DNA of 64,000 nucleotides from CALAED01 sp035765195 (GTDB taxonomy: Bacteria; Actinomycetota; Actinomycetes; Streptosporangiales; Streptosporangiaceae), in the NCBI GenBank assembly GCA_035765195.1, contig DASTYC010000050.1, positions 62,001 to 126,000 on the forward strand, in the 5' to 3' direction. Below are positions 42,423 through 50,786 of this stretch, in pieces. The notes beneath the pieces were generated by a model that had not been told where the DNA came from, searched no databases, and was given only the letters and a program-made list of their open reading frames with translations. How positions within the stretch are numbered: position 1 is the stretch's first letter; the number at the start of each line of letters is the position of its first letter. Made by a program: the position numbers and the translations under genes.

Positions 42423-44755
42423 GCACGGACCGGCTCAACGAACTGCTGCCGCAGCACATCCGCAGGCGCGATGCCGAGGGCGGCGGCCGGCTGCGCGCCC
42501 TGCTCGCGGTGATCGCCGAACAGGTCGGCCTGGTCGAGGCGGACATCGAACGGCTGTATGAGAACTGGTTCATCGAGACCTGCGACGACTGGGCGGTGCC
42601 CTACATCGGCGACCTCGTCGGCTACCGGATGCTCAGCGGCTACACCGAGGCGCTCGCGGCCGGCGGCCATCGCGAGGCGCTCTCGGCGGCGGCGGGCGGC
42701 ACGCGGCCGCTGGCCGCGCGGCTCGCCCCGCGCCGCGACGTGGCCGCCACCCTCGCGGCGCGCCGCCGCAAGGGCACGCTTGCGCTGCTCGAAGAACTCG
42801 CCGCCGCGGTCGCCGAGTGGCCGGCCCGGGCCGTCGAATTCCACCGCCTGCTCGCCCGCGATCAGAACGTACGCCTGTACGGGGGCGACGCCGACGCGGT
42901 GACCGGACGGGCCGGGCGGCTGGCGGGACTCGGCTATGTGAACGTCCGCGACGGGGGCGGGCTCGCTCTCGCCGGCGGCCCCTTCGACCCGTTCGCGCAC
43001 GTGCCCGCGGCCTCGCGGATCACCTCGCCGCGCAGGCAGGGGCGATACGGCCCGCCGGCCGTCGGGCTGTTCGTGTGGCGGCTGCCGCCGTTCTCCATCA
43101 CACACGCGCCGGCGTACTGCGTCGACCGGGCGCGCAACCTGTTCACGTTCTCGATCCTGGCCAACGACACGCGGCTGGTCACCCGGCCGGTGCCCGAGCC
43201 GTCGCCGGACCACATCGCCGAGCCGGAGAACGTGCCCGCCTTCATCAGCCGGCGGACGCTGCGAGACCGGCTCGCCGACTTCTACGGCCCGGACAAGAGC
43301 TTCGCCATCTGGCGGCAGGGGCCCGGCGGGCCCGGAGGCAGACCCGCCGATCCCCTTCCGCTGTCGAGCATCGTCGTGGCCGACCTGACCGATTGGGCGT
43401 ACCGGCCGCGGCGCGACCAGGTGGTCGTCGATCCGGAGCTCGGCCGGATCGCCTTCGGCGCCCGCGCGGTGCCGCGGCGCGGGGTCTGGGTGACCTACCA
43501 CTACGCCTTTCCCGACGCGCTGGGCGGCGGCGAGTACCTCCGCGATCGAAGGAACGCGGCGGCGGGCGGCGCGGGCACGAGGGGCGCGACCAGGATCTAT
43601 CAGGTCGGGCCCGGGCAGGAGTTCGAGCGGATCACCGACGCCTACGAACGCTGGAAGGCCGACGACGCCGACGGGGACCAGCGCAGCGCGATCATCGAGA
43701 TCACCCACAGCGGCTCCTATCAAGAGCAGCTCGAGTTCGTGCTCGATCCCGGCGAGTCCCTGGAGCTGCGGGCCGCGGAAGGCACCCGCCCGACGCTTCG
43801 GCTCCTCGACTGGTACAGCAACCGCCCCGACTCCCTGCAGATCCGCGGCACCGACGGAACCGAGAGCCCCGACGGCACCGATGGAACCGACGGAACCGAC
43901 GGAACCGACGGAACCGAGGGACACGGGGCGGCGCCGCCGCGGTTCACCCTCGACGGGCTGCTGATCACCGGCCGCGGGATCAGCGTGACCGGACCGGTCG
44001 GCTCCGTGCTGATCCGGCATTCCACGCTCGTCCCCGGCTGGTCGCTGGAGCCGCACTGCGAGCCGGTCCAGCCGGAGGAGCCCAGCCTGGTCCTCGAAGA
44101 CACCACCGCCTGCGTGCGAATCGAACGCAGCGTCCTCGGCACCATCTTGGTGATCGCCGACGAGGTGCGCACCGACCCGCTGCCGATCCACATCGCCGAC
44201 AGCATCCTCGACGCCACCGGACGGGACCGCGAGGCGCTGTCCGCGCCCGAGTGCAGGCACGCACACGCCGTCCTGCACGCACACCGGACGACGGTGATCG
44301 GTGAGGTGCACACGCACGCGGTGGCGATCGGCGAGGACAGCATCTTCGACGGCCGGATGAACGTCGCCCGCCGCGGCATCGGCTGTCTGCGCTTCAGCTC
44401 CGTGCCACCAGGGTCGCGTACCCCGCGGCGCTACCACTGCCAGCCCGACCTGGCCTGGGCCGCCCTCGCCGAGCAGGCCGAACGCGGCGAGATCGACCCG
44501 GAGGACCTGCCCCGGCTGCGCTCCATGGAAGCCGAACGGGTCCGGCCGCAGTTCACCGGCCGCCGCTATGGCACCCCGGCGTACGGGCAACTCGCCGCCG
44601 GCGGCCCGGCGGAACTCGCCCGCGGCGCCGAGGACGGCGCCGAGCTGGGCGCCTTCCACGACCTGTTCCAGCCCCAACGCGAGGACAACCTGCGGGCCAG
44701 GCTGACCGAGTTCACACCGGCCGGCACGGACGCCGGCATCGTCTTCGTCACGTGA
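42419..44755 (+). CDS. eCIS tail protein I-like baseplate protein with beta-helical C-terminus
   Basis: 778 residues, ATGA overlap. The N-terminal ~75 residues match gpI-like baseplate proteins (LNELLPQHIRRRDAEGGGRL, DIERLYENWFIETCDDWAVP, YIGDLVGYRML). A long middle domain includes FSITHAPAYCVDRARNLFTF. From ~480 to 680 the sequence looks like right-handed beta-helix rungs (FTLDGLLITGRGISVTGPVG, SVLIRHSTLVPGW, HAVLHAHRTTVIGEVHTHAV). A GTD repeat lies at ~485-500. A surface role near the baseplate, perhaps replacing a fibre, is an inference. Confidence 0.82.
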   Translation: MSTDRLNELLPQHIRRRDAEGGGRLRALLAVIAEQVGLVEADIERLYENWFIETCDDWAVPYIGDLVGYRMLSGYTEALAAGGHREALSAAAGGTRPLAARLAPRRDVAATLAARRRKGTLALLEELAAAVAEWPARAVEFHRLLARDQNVRLYGGDADAVTGRAGRLAGLGYVNVRDGGGLALAGGPFDPFAHVPAASRITSPRRQGRYGPPAVGLFVWRLPPFSITHAPAYCVDRARNLFTFSILANDTRLVTRPVPEPSPDHIAEPENVPAFISRRTLRDRLADFYGPDKSFAIWRQGPGGPGGRPADPLPLSSIVVADLTDWAYRPRRDQVVVDPELGRIAFGARAVPRRGVWVTYHYAFPDALGGGEYLRDRRNAAAGGAGTRGATRIYQVGPGQEFERITDAYERWKADDADGDQRSAIIEITHSGSYQEQLEFVLDPGESLELRAAEGTRPTLRLLDWYSNRPDSLQIRGTDGTESPDGTDGTDGTDGTDGTEGHGAAPPRFTLDGLLITGRGISVTGPVGSVLIRHSTLVPGWSLEPHCEPVQPEEPSLVLEDTTACVRIERSVLGTILVIADEVRTDPLPIHIADSILDATGRDREALSAPECRHAHAVLHAHRTTVIGEVHTHAVAIGEDSIFDGRMNVARRGIGCLRFSSVPPGSRTPRRYHCQPDLAWAALAEQAERGEIDPEDLPRLRSMEAERVRPQFTGRRYGTPAYGQLAAGGPAELARGAEDGAELGAFHDLFQPQREDNLRARLTEFTPAGTDAGIVFVT
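43871..43918 (+). repeat. 9-bp in-frame GTD tandem repeat
   Basis: GACGGAACC-type units occur about five times (first copies gacggcacc and gatggaacc, then three exact), encoding GTDGTDGTDGTD. It is a hydrophilic linker within the gpI-like protein. Confidence 0.85.
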
Positions 44756-44777
44756 CCAGCCGACCAAAGGAGTCGAT

Positions 44778-46154
44778 ATGCGCGGGGACTTCTCACGCCA
44801 CACCCACCGGCCGGACAAGCAGTTCGCGGCGGTCCTCGCCCAACAGGGCAGGGTCCAGCTCGACGCCGAAGCCAACGAGCAGACCGCGATCCAGCTGGCG
44901 CTGAGCCGGACGATCGCTGCGGACATCATCGGGCCCCGCGGCGGACCCGGCGACGGCTTCAGGATCACATATGTCGCGGCCGCCGACGGCGAGCCGGCCG
45001 GCCTGGACATCGCGGCGGGGCACTACTACGTCGACGGCGTGCTCGCCGACGCCACCCGGCCGGCGGCGCCGGACGCGGTGCCGGGCCCCGGCGGCGGCGA
45101 GCGCGTCGGCGAGCCGGGCGCGCCGCGGCCCTGGACCTACTGGGACCAGCCCTACGCCCGCTTCGATCCGGAGCTCGACTCCGACGAAGTGCTCAGGACC
45201 TTCCCGTTCGTGGTCTACCTCAAGGTCTGGGACCAGCTGATCACCGCGGTCGAGGACCCGGAGATCCTCGAGCCCGCGCTGGGCGCCGCGCTGCCGGACA
45301 CCGCCGCGCGGATGCGGGCCACCTGGCAGGTGCTCGCCCGGCCGCTCGGCAACACCGACGACCCGGTCGGAGCGTTCGACGAGTGGGTGGCCGGCGTCCG
45401 GCCCGACGCCCACCTCGCCGCGCGGGCCGAGCGTCCCGACCGGGTCGAGAACGACCCCTGCGTCCTGCCGCCCGACTCTCGCTACCGCGGGCCTGAGAAC
45501 CAGCTCTACCGCGTCGAGATCCACCGCGGCGCGGCCGACGAGAACACTCCCGCGACGTTCAAGTGGTCGCGCGACAACGGCTCGGTGGTGTTCCCGATCA
45601 GCGAGATCGACGACGCCTGGGTGAGCCTCACCACGCTCGGCCGCGACGACAAGCTGGACCTGCACCCGGGCGACTGGGTGGAGGTCGTCGACGACGTCGC
45701 CACCGCGCGAGGCGAGGTCGCGGCGCTGCTGCAGGTGTCCGAAGTGGACCTGCCGGCGCGCCGGGTGCGGTTGTCGGCGAGCCCCGCCGGACAGGTGGGC
45801 CGGCGCGCGGCAGACCACCCCTATCTGCGCCGCTGGGACCACACCGTGAGCCGGCGCGGGCCCGCGCTGTCCGACGGCGCCCTCGTGATCAGAGAAGGGG
45901 AATGGATCGACCTGGAGGACGGGGTCCAGGTGTGGTTCCAGGACGGCGGCACCTACCAGAGCGGCGACTACTGGCTGATCCCGGCGCGCACGCTGGGCGG
46001 CACGGTCGAATGGCCGCAGGGCGCCACCGGCACCCCCCTGCTCAAGCCGCCGGACGGCGTCCCCTACCACTACGCGCCGCTGGCGTGGATCACCGGCCCC
46101 ACCGCGGTCCAGGATCTGCGCCGGACCTTCCTCCCCCTCACCGAACCAAGGTGA
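44778..46154 (+). CDS. DUF6519 eCIS protein
   Basis: 458 residues, ATG with AAAGGAG. The opening MRGDFSRHTHRPDKQFAAVL, then AQQGRVQLDAEANEQTAIQL, is the DUF6519 signature seen at the end of many actinobacterial and cyanobacterial eCIS operons. The C-terminal half contains RVEIHRGAADENTPATFKWS, RDNGSVVFPISEIDD and LHPGDWVEVVDDVATARGEV. It closes the operon; the stop is only 16 bp from the convergent kinase gene. The role is unknown but is probably structural at the baseplate periphery. Confidence 0.88.
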   Translation: MRGDFSRHTHRPDKQFAAVLAQQGRVQLDAEANEQTAIQLALSRTIAADIIGPRGGPGDGFRITYVAAADGEPAGLDIAAGHYYVDGVLADATRPAAPDAVPGPGGGERVGEPGAPRPWTYWDQPYARFDPELDSDEVLRTFPFVVYLKVWDQLITAVEDPEILEPALGAALPDTAARMRATWQVLARPLGNTDDPVGAFDEWVAGVRPDAHLAARAERPDRVENDPCVLPPDSRYRGPENQLYRVEIHRGAADENTPATFKWSRDNGSVVFPISEIDDAWVSLTTLGRDDKLDLHPGDWVEVVDDVATARGEVAALLQVSEVDLPARRVRLSASPAGQVGRRAADHPYLRRWDHTVSRRGPALSDGALVIREGEWIDLEDGVQVWFQDGGTYQSGDYWLIPARTLGGTVEWPQGATGTPLLKPPDGVPYHYAPLAWITGPTAVQDLRRTFLPLTEPR

Positions 46155-46170
46155 TCGTCCCTGCCCCGCA

Positions 46171-47964
46171 TCAGGCCGGGCCGAGGCTCCACAGCCTGAT
46201 CGCGAGATCGTCATGACACGTGATCGCGATCGGACGCCCGCCCACCTCCCCGCCCGCGACCGGTCCCCCCGGCCCGGGAAGCGCCGTCGCGCCCGCGAAC
46301 CGATCGCCCGCGTGCTCGCGCCTGGAGAGGTCCCACACCCGTACCTTGCGGTCGGCGCCGCTGGTCAGCACGACAGGACGGCCGGAGGGCGGGCCGAAGG
46401 CCACGAACATGACGGCGCTCGGGTGCGTCAGCGGCGGGCCGAGCTCATGGCGGGTGGCGAGATCCCAGATGCGCACGGTCCGGTCATAGCCGCCGGTGAT
46501 CACGATCGACCTACCGTCGAGCCTGCCGCAGGCCACCGACATCACGGAGTTGGTATGGCCGGTGAGCGGCAGGCCGTTCTGCCGGCGATCGCTCAGATCG
46601 AGGACCCGTACGGATTGATCCCACGCGCCGCCCACCACGGCCACCGTACGCCCGTCGAGTTCGCCGCACGCCGCCGACATGACGCTGTTGTTATGGGCCA
46701 GTGGCGGGCCTAACTCGCGGTGCCCGATGAGGTCCCACAGCCGTACCGACCGGTCGTCGCTGACGCTCACCGCCACGGGGGCGGCGTCCAGCGCGGTCAG
46801 TGAGACCGACATGACCGCGCCGCTATGGCCGCGGAGCGGTGCGCCGACACGTCGTCCGCTCGTCAGATCCCACATGTTGAGGGTGTGGTCCTGACATCCG
46901 GTTAGCGCGATCGGCGTGCCGGCCGGGCCGACGCCACAGGCCACCGCCAATACCGCGCTGTCGTGCCGGAACGGCGCCCAGATCTGCTGGTGCCCGGCGA
47001 GGTCCCAGACTCGCGCGGTACGGTCGTGCCCGCCGGTGATCGCGATCGGTCGTCCGCCGTCGGCGAGGCCGTAGGCCACGCACGTGATGGTGCGGGTGTG
47101 GCCGGTCAGCGGATCACCGATCTGGCCGGGGCCGGGCAGCGAGCTCGGCGCGGCGCGGCGGTCCAGCATCGACACCACGTCGGAGGCGCTGGGGCGCTTG
47201 GCCGGATTCTTCAGCAGGCAGGCGGAGACGATGTCGTGCAACGTCGCCGGGACGCCACCAAGTTCGGGGTCGCCATGCAGGATCCGGTACATCACACCGT
47301 GCCCGTAAGTGTCGTTACCGAGCCCGAAGGGCGGCGCGCCTGTCGCGGCGAAGACCATCGTCGAGGCCCACGAGAAGACGTCCGTGTGCGGGCCCATCGG
47401 ACTGCCCTTGACCTGCTCAGGCGCCATATACGCGGGGGTGCCGCGCCGGCCGGGATCTCGGCGCGCGATCGTCTCCATGGCCCGCGCGATGCCGAAGTCG
47501 ACGATACGCGGGCCGTCGTCCGCCGCCAGGATGTTGGCCGGCTTGACGTCGCAGTGGACGAGCCCGGCGGCGTGAATGGCGGCGAGTGCGGCAGCGGTTT
47601 CCGCGGCCAGGCTCATCATGTCGGCCGGGCCGTACGGCCCGTCACGGTCGACCTTGCGCTGGATGGATTCGCCCGCGATGTACTCGGTGACGATGTAGGG
47701 CCGGCCGGCGTATTCGCCGGAGGCCAGGACGCGGGCGGTGTACCGCGTGACCCGGTCGGCGGCCTCGATCTCGCGGGCGAACAACTCGGGGCCGCGCACC
47801 GCACCGCTGAACGAGGTGTGCAGCAGCTTGATCGCCACCTGTCCACCGCCCGGGGCGTGACCCAGATAGACCACGCCCTGCCCGCCCGCACCCAGGCGGG
47901 CGACCACGACGTAGTCGCCGATCATTTCCGGGTCGTCGAGTTCGAGGGGAAGCAGGTCCGGCAC
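46171..47964 (-). CDS. Ser/Thr protein kinase with C-terminal WD40 propeller
   Basis: 597 residues, GTG start. Kinase domain ~14-270: P-loop RLGAGGQGVVYLG, VAIK lysine, catalytic loop LVHCDVKPANIL (Cys in place of Arg, so non-RD), DFG in IVDFGIARA, and APE-type MAPEQVKGSPM. Residues ~285-597 hold six to seven WD40 repeats, each with GH...V..VACG...G.P..ITG..D.TVRVWDL (for example GHTNSVMSVACGRLDGRSIV). No TM helix separates the parts, so the protein is cytoplasmic. The upstream cyclase-fold gene ends one base before it, suggesting an operon; phosphorylation of the adjacent NTPases or eCIS parts is possible but unproven. Confidence 0.93.
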   Translation of the reverse strand: MPDLLPLELDDPEMIGDYVVVARLGAGGQGVVYLGHAPGGGQVAIKLLHTSFSGAVRGPELFAREIEAADRVTRYTARVLASGEYAGRPYIVTEYIAGESIQRKVDRDGPYGPADMMSLAAETAAALAAIHAAGLVHCDVKPANILAADDGPRIVDFGIARAMETIARRDPGRRGTPAYMAPEQVKGSPMGPHTDVFSWASTMVFAATGAPPFGLGNDTYGHGVMYRILHGDPELGGVPATLHDIVSACLLKNPAKRPSASDVVSMLDRRAAPSSLPGPGQIGDPLTGHTRTITCVAYGLADGGRPIAITGGHDRTARVWDLAGHQQIWAPFRHDSAVLAVACGVGPAGTPIALTGCQDHTLNMWDLTSGRRVGAPLRGHSGAVMSVSLTALDAAPVAVSVSDDRSVRLWDLIGHRELGPPLAHNNSVMSAACGELDGRTVAVVGGAWDQSVRVLDLSDRRQNGLPLTGHTNSVMSVACGRLDGRSIVITGGYDRTVRIWDLATRHELGPPLTHPSAVMFVAFGPPSGRPVVLTSGADRKVRVWDLSRREHAGDRFAGATALPGPGGPVAGGEVGGRPIAITCHDDLAIRLWSLGPA

Positions 47965-47965
47965 G

Positions 47966-48958
47966 CTACGTCTGCTCCACCGCGGCGATCGACCGGCTCA
48001 GCCTCTCCACGTGGGCGGAGTCTCCGACGAACTGCCGTACGACGCGGAGGAGATCTTGTAGCCCCTGTGGATGCTCATGGCAGGTACGGACGATCGCGGC
48101 CATGTCGGCGCGGTCTCCCTCGACCCGTACCGCCCTGATCGCTCTCGTCAGCGCCAGCGGCAACTCGGCGACGATCTGATTGCGCAGGTGCCTGCCCCGA
48201 AGCTGCCTGATCGCCAGGGCGAGGTCGACCACGCTGTCGAGATCCCGCCGCTGATCGGCGATAGTGGCCACGGCGCGTGGTGGATCAGGGGTCGTCGGCG
48301 GCTCGGTCGGCGGATCGACGTCGACGACCGTGACGGGTGCAATCAGCGTCGGGACCGGCGTCCCCGGCACCCTGATCCAAGCCGGGGCGATGGTCTCCTT
48401 GATACGGACCTCGACCGGCTGGTATTCGTCGGGGTCGACAAGCCCGTCGCCGTGCCGGATCACGTCTTCGTACACCCGCTCCGAGGCGATCAGCACGAGG
48501 TCGGTGCCGGTCCTGCGCAGCGCCTGCCTGAGCTGCTCTGCCTCGAGGATCCGGAATGCGTGGTTGACGGCGGTCCCGACCAGCCCCTCGGGGTCGGACC
48601 GGACTGTCCCCGTATGGACGGCCACGCGGAGTCGCATCTGCGCCCGAGCGGCCGAGAGGTAGTTGTGCCGCCGCACGTCCGCCCGCAGCCGATCGACCAG
48701 CGAGGTCAAAAGCGTCGCGACGTCGACATGCGGCGGCACCGCCAGTAGCGCGCCATCGCCCCGGTCCTCGCGATAACAACTCAAGAACGGGATTCCCTCG
48801 CCGTCGAAGCTGCCGCACAGCCCGTCATAGAGCGCCATCCGGACCTTGGCGCGATCGAGATCGCTGCGTGCGGGGTGCCCGAAGTCGGCGATGTCGCAGA
48901 CGAACAGCGAGCACAACCCGTTCGGCCTCCATCCGCTGGAGCGTTCGGGCATGCGCAT
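47966..48958 (-). CDS. Nucleotide-cyclase-fold protein with helical effector-associated-like C-terminus
   Basis: 330 residues from the ATG at 48958 (AAGG upstream; in-frame extension to 49096 is unsupported). Residues ~12-185 have the class III cyclase fold: SLFVCDIADFGHPARSDLDR, CYREDRGDGALLAVPPHVDV, MRLRVAVHTGTVRSDPEGLV, GTAVNHAFRILEAEQL. The metal-binding Asp residues (CDIADF, GDG) are present but other cyclase residues are unclear, so activity is uncertain. After a Pro-rich linker, residues ~235-330 are an all-helical domain (LDSVVDLALAIRQLRGRHLR, LALTRAIRAV) of the kind described as effector-associated domains in actinobacterial conflict systems. Confidence 0.75.
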   Translation of the reverse strand: MRMPERSSGWRPNGLCSLFVCDIADFGHPARSDLDRAKVRMALYDGLCGSFDGEGIPFLSCYREDRGDGALLAVPPHVDVATLLTSLVDRLRADVRRHNYLSAARAQMRLRVAVHTGTVRSDPEGLVGTAVNHAFRILEAEQLRQALRRTGTDLVLIASERVYEDVIRHGDGLVDPDEYQPVEVRIKETIAPAWIRVPGTPVPTLIAPVTVVDVDPPTEPPTTPDPPRAVATIADQRRDLDSVVDLALAIRQLRGRHLRNQIVAELPLALTRAIRAVRVEGDRADMAAIVRTCHEHPQGLQDLLRVVRQFVGDSAHVERLSRSIAAVEQT

Positions 48959-49040
48959 GTCGCCTTCCCACGTGAGCGGTCTCAATGTGAGAAGTACCAC
49001 GAAGTCCGCCGAGTCCGTCAATGTCGCATGCCACACAACG

Positions 49041-50438
49041 TCACACGCCGGATGCCGGATAGGAGACCCGCACTTGATCGAGAGATGTCTGCCCACGGGA
49101 CGTATCTTCGGGCGTCTCCTCCTGGAACTCGCTCTGAGCGTCCTCGATGGGAGGGCGCTTCGGTGCCGCTTCGCCGCCTGGTCGCCGTCTCAGCCCGTGG
49201 ATCGTGCGGCTGATCACCCGAGTCGTCTGGCGAAGCAGCCAACGGATCACCCTGGCGAACGACAGCCGTGTCGGGCCCAGCACGAGAACCACGCAGGCCA
49301 TCAACATGATCGCCGTGAAGGCCAGGAGTGCCGCGCCACGGGGCTGGAGCCAGCTGACGAGGTAGCCGGCCATCAGCGCACCGAGCGGGACGGCACCGCT
49401 GGTCACGAAACGAACGATGCCCATGACACGTCCGAGCAGGTGCCCGGAGACGCGTTCGACTTGGTAGGTGATCATGGCAACGTTGAGGATGGCGCCGGTA
49501 ACGCTCAGCCCGCCCCAGGCCGCCAGGCCGATGCCGGCGTTACCTGATACCGCGACGACCAGGGTCAGCACCGCCCATGTCCCCACACACAAAGCGATGA
49601 TGTTCCGTTCCGAGCAGAACCGCTTCGCCACCTTCGGCGCGATCATCGATCCGATCAGCCCGCCGACGCCAGAGGTAGCGAGCAGCAGGCCAATGCTGGC
49701 GCCGGACATACCTTGTTGCTCGGCCAATACCATGAGCAGCAGGACGACGGTTTGAAAGAAGAAGTTTCCTATAGTGCAGACAATGACCGCAGTCAGTAGA
49801 AACGGGCTGAGCACCACCTCCTTCACGGCATCGAAGGTGGAAATCTTGGTCGCGGGTTTGTCCCTGGCGTGCGGTTGGAAATCCCTCTCCTTCATGGTCA
49901 GGAGGGCGAAAATCGAACCTATGGAGACAAGCACATTCATACAGTAAGGAAAAGCCCTATTGCATTCGAACAGGAACCCGCCCAATGGTTTGCCGGCGAT
50001 AACCGCTACGTGCACGCGCGCTTCGTTCAACGCCAGGGCTGACGGCAATTCCTCGGCGTTCACGACATGTTGTACCGCGGTGATCTCGGCAGCGTTGTAG
50101 AGCACGAGAAAGGTGCCCTCGAACAGTGCCGCCACGACGATCACGACAGTCGGACATTGCCCGGCCCAAAGGGCGTATACTAGTGCTGTAGCGGCGACAA
50201 ATCGGCCTACCTGGCCGATAAACATTAGCAGCCGACGATTGAAGCGATCGACGAACCAGCCCGCTGGGAGATACATAAGGAGGCTGGGGACCGTACTTGC
50301 CGCTCCCACCAAGCCGGCGAAAATCGGTGAGTGCGTCAGAAAAAGTGCCAGCAACGGGTTGGCCGTGGTGGAGCAGATGTTGCCCAACTGTGATGTCGCC
50401 GACGCACTCCACAGCAGTGTGAAGTCGCGGCGTCTCAT
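49041..50438 (-). CDS. MFS exporter, 12 TM (EntS/MFS_3-like)
   Basis: 465 residues from the ATG at 50438; a TTG eight codons upstream (50462) is an alternative. Features are RRDFTLLWSASATSQLGNIC in TM1, MYLPAGWFVDRFNRRLLMFI with motif A, ALNEARVHVAVIAGKPLGGF, and SGVGGLIGSMIAPKVAKRF between the halves. The C-terminal ~60 residues are charged and cytoplasmic. It belongs to the branch of enterobactin/macrolide-type exporters. Its neighbours suggest export of a small product of this island, for example the FxSxx-type peptide, but this is only context. Confidence 0.85.
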   Translation of the reverse strand: MRRRDFTLLWSASATSQLGNICSTTANPLLALFLTHSPIFAGLVGAASTVPSLLMYLPAGWFVDRFNRRLLMFIGQVGRFVAATALVYALWAGQCPTVVIVVAALFEGTFLVLYNAAEITAVQHVVNAEELPSALALNEARVHVAVIAGKPLGGFLFECNRAFPYCMNVLVSIGSIFALLTMKERDFQPHARDKPATKISTFDAVKEVVLSPFLLTAVIVCTIGNFFFQTVVLLLMVLAEQQGMSGASIGLLLATSGVGGLIGSMIAPKVAKRFCSERNIIALCVGTWAVLTLVVAVSGNAGIGLAAWGGLSVTGAILNVAMITYQVERVSGHLLGRVMGIVRFVTSGAVPLGALMAGYLVSWLQPRGAALLAFTAIMLMACVVLVLGPTRLSFARVIRWLLRQTTRVISRTIHGLRRRPGGEAAPKRPPIEDAQSEFQEETPEDTSRGQTSLDQVRVSYPASGV

Positions 50439-50786
50439 TCGAGTCGGCTTCCCCCCGACCAACTAATCTTCACTAACGCTACCTTCCGCACAAATAGGGG
50501 CAATTACGGGCCTGAAATGTAAAATTAGCGACAATAATGCATAAAACGGACATAGTTCATCATAGTTAACCCATCTGAGTGATGATCCCGTCCGGATTGC
50601 ACTAGTTCGTCATGACATGCAATCGGCGTATCGGCACGCTGTCAGTACCGTGGGGCAGTGCCGTCGCCTAGGATCTCAGATAATGCCTCTAGGGTTGGCG
50701 TGGTTTGAGCAACGTGTTGTTCGACGATCCGGTGTCGCGCCCGGCCACAAGCGCGATGGCAGGATTTCCCACGCCGAATGGGCCAC
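50439..50786. promoter_or_regulatory. AT-rich intergenic region upstream of the MFS gene
   Basis: 348 bp between two minus-strand genes. It is the most AT-rich stretch of this part (around 50490-50600). It contains CATAGTT twice (50551-50557 and 50561-50567) as a direct repeat with a 3-bp spacer, a possible operator. The promoter of the MFS gene must lie here; no clear -35/-10 pair was assigned. No gene is supported. Confidence 0.4.

Noticed and set aside
17136..46154. Prophage or R-type tailocin interpretation of the tail-like locus
   Set aside because: No terminase, portal, capsid, integrase or lysis-holin genes; AAA+ ATPase, DUF4255 and DUF4157 genes are eCIS markers.
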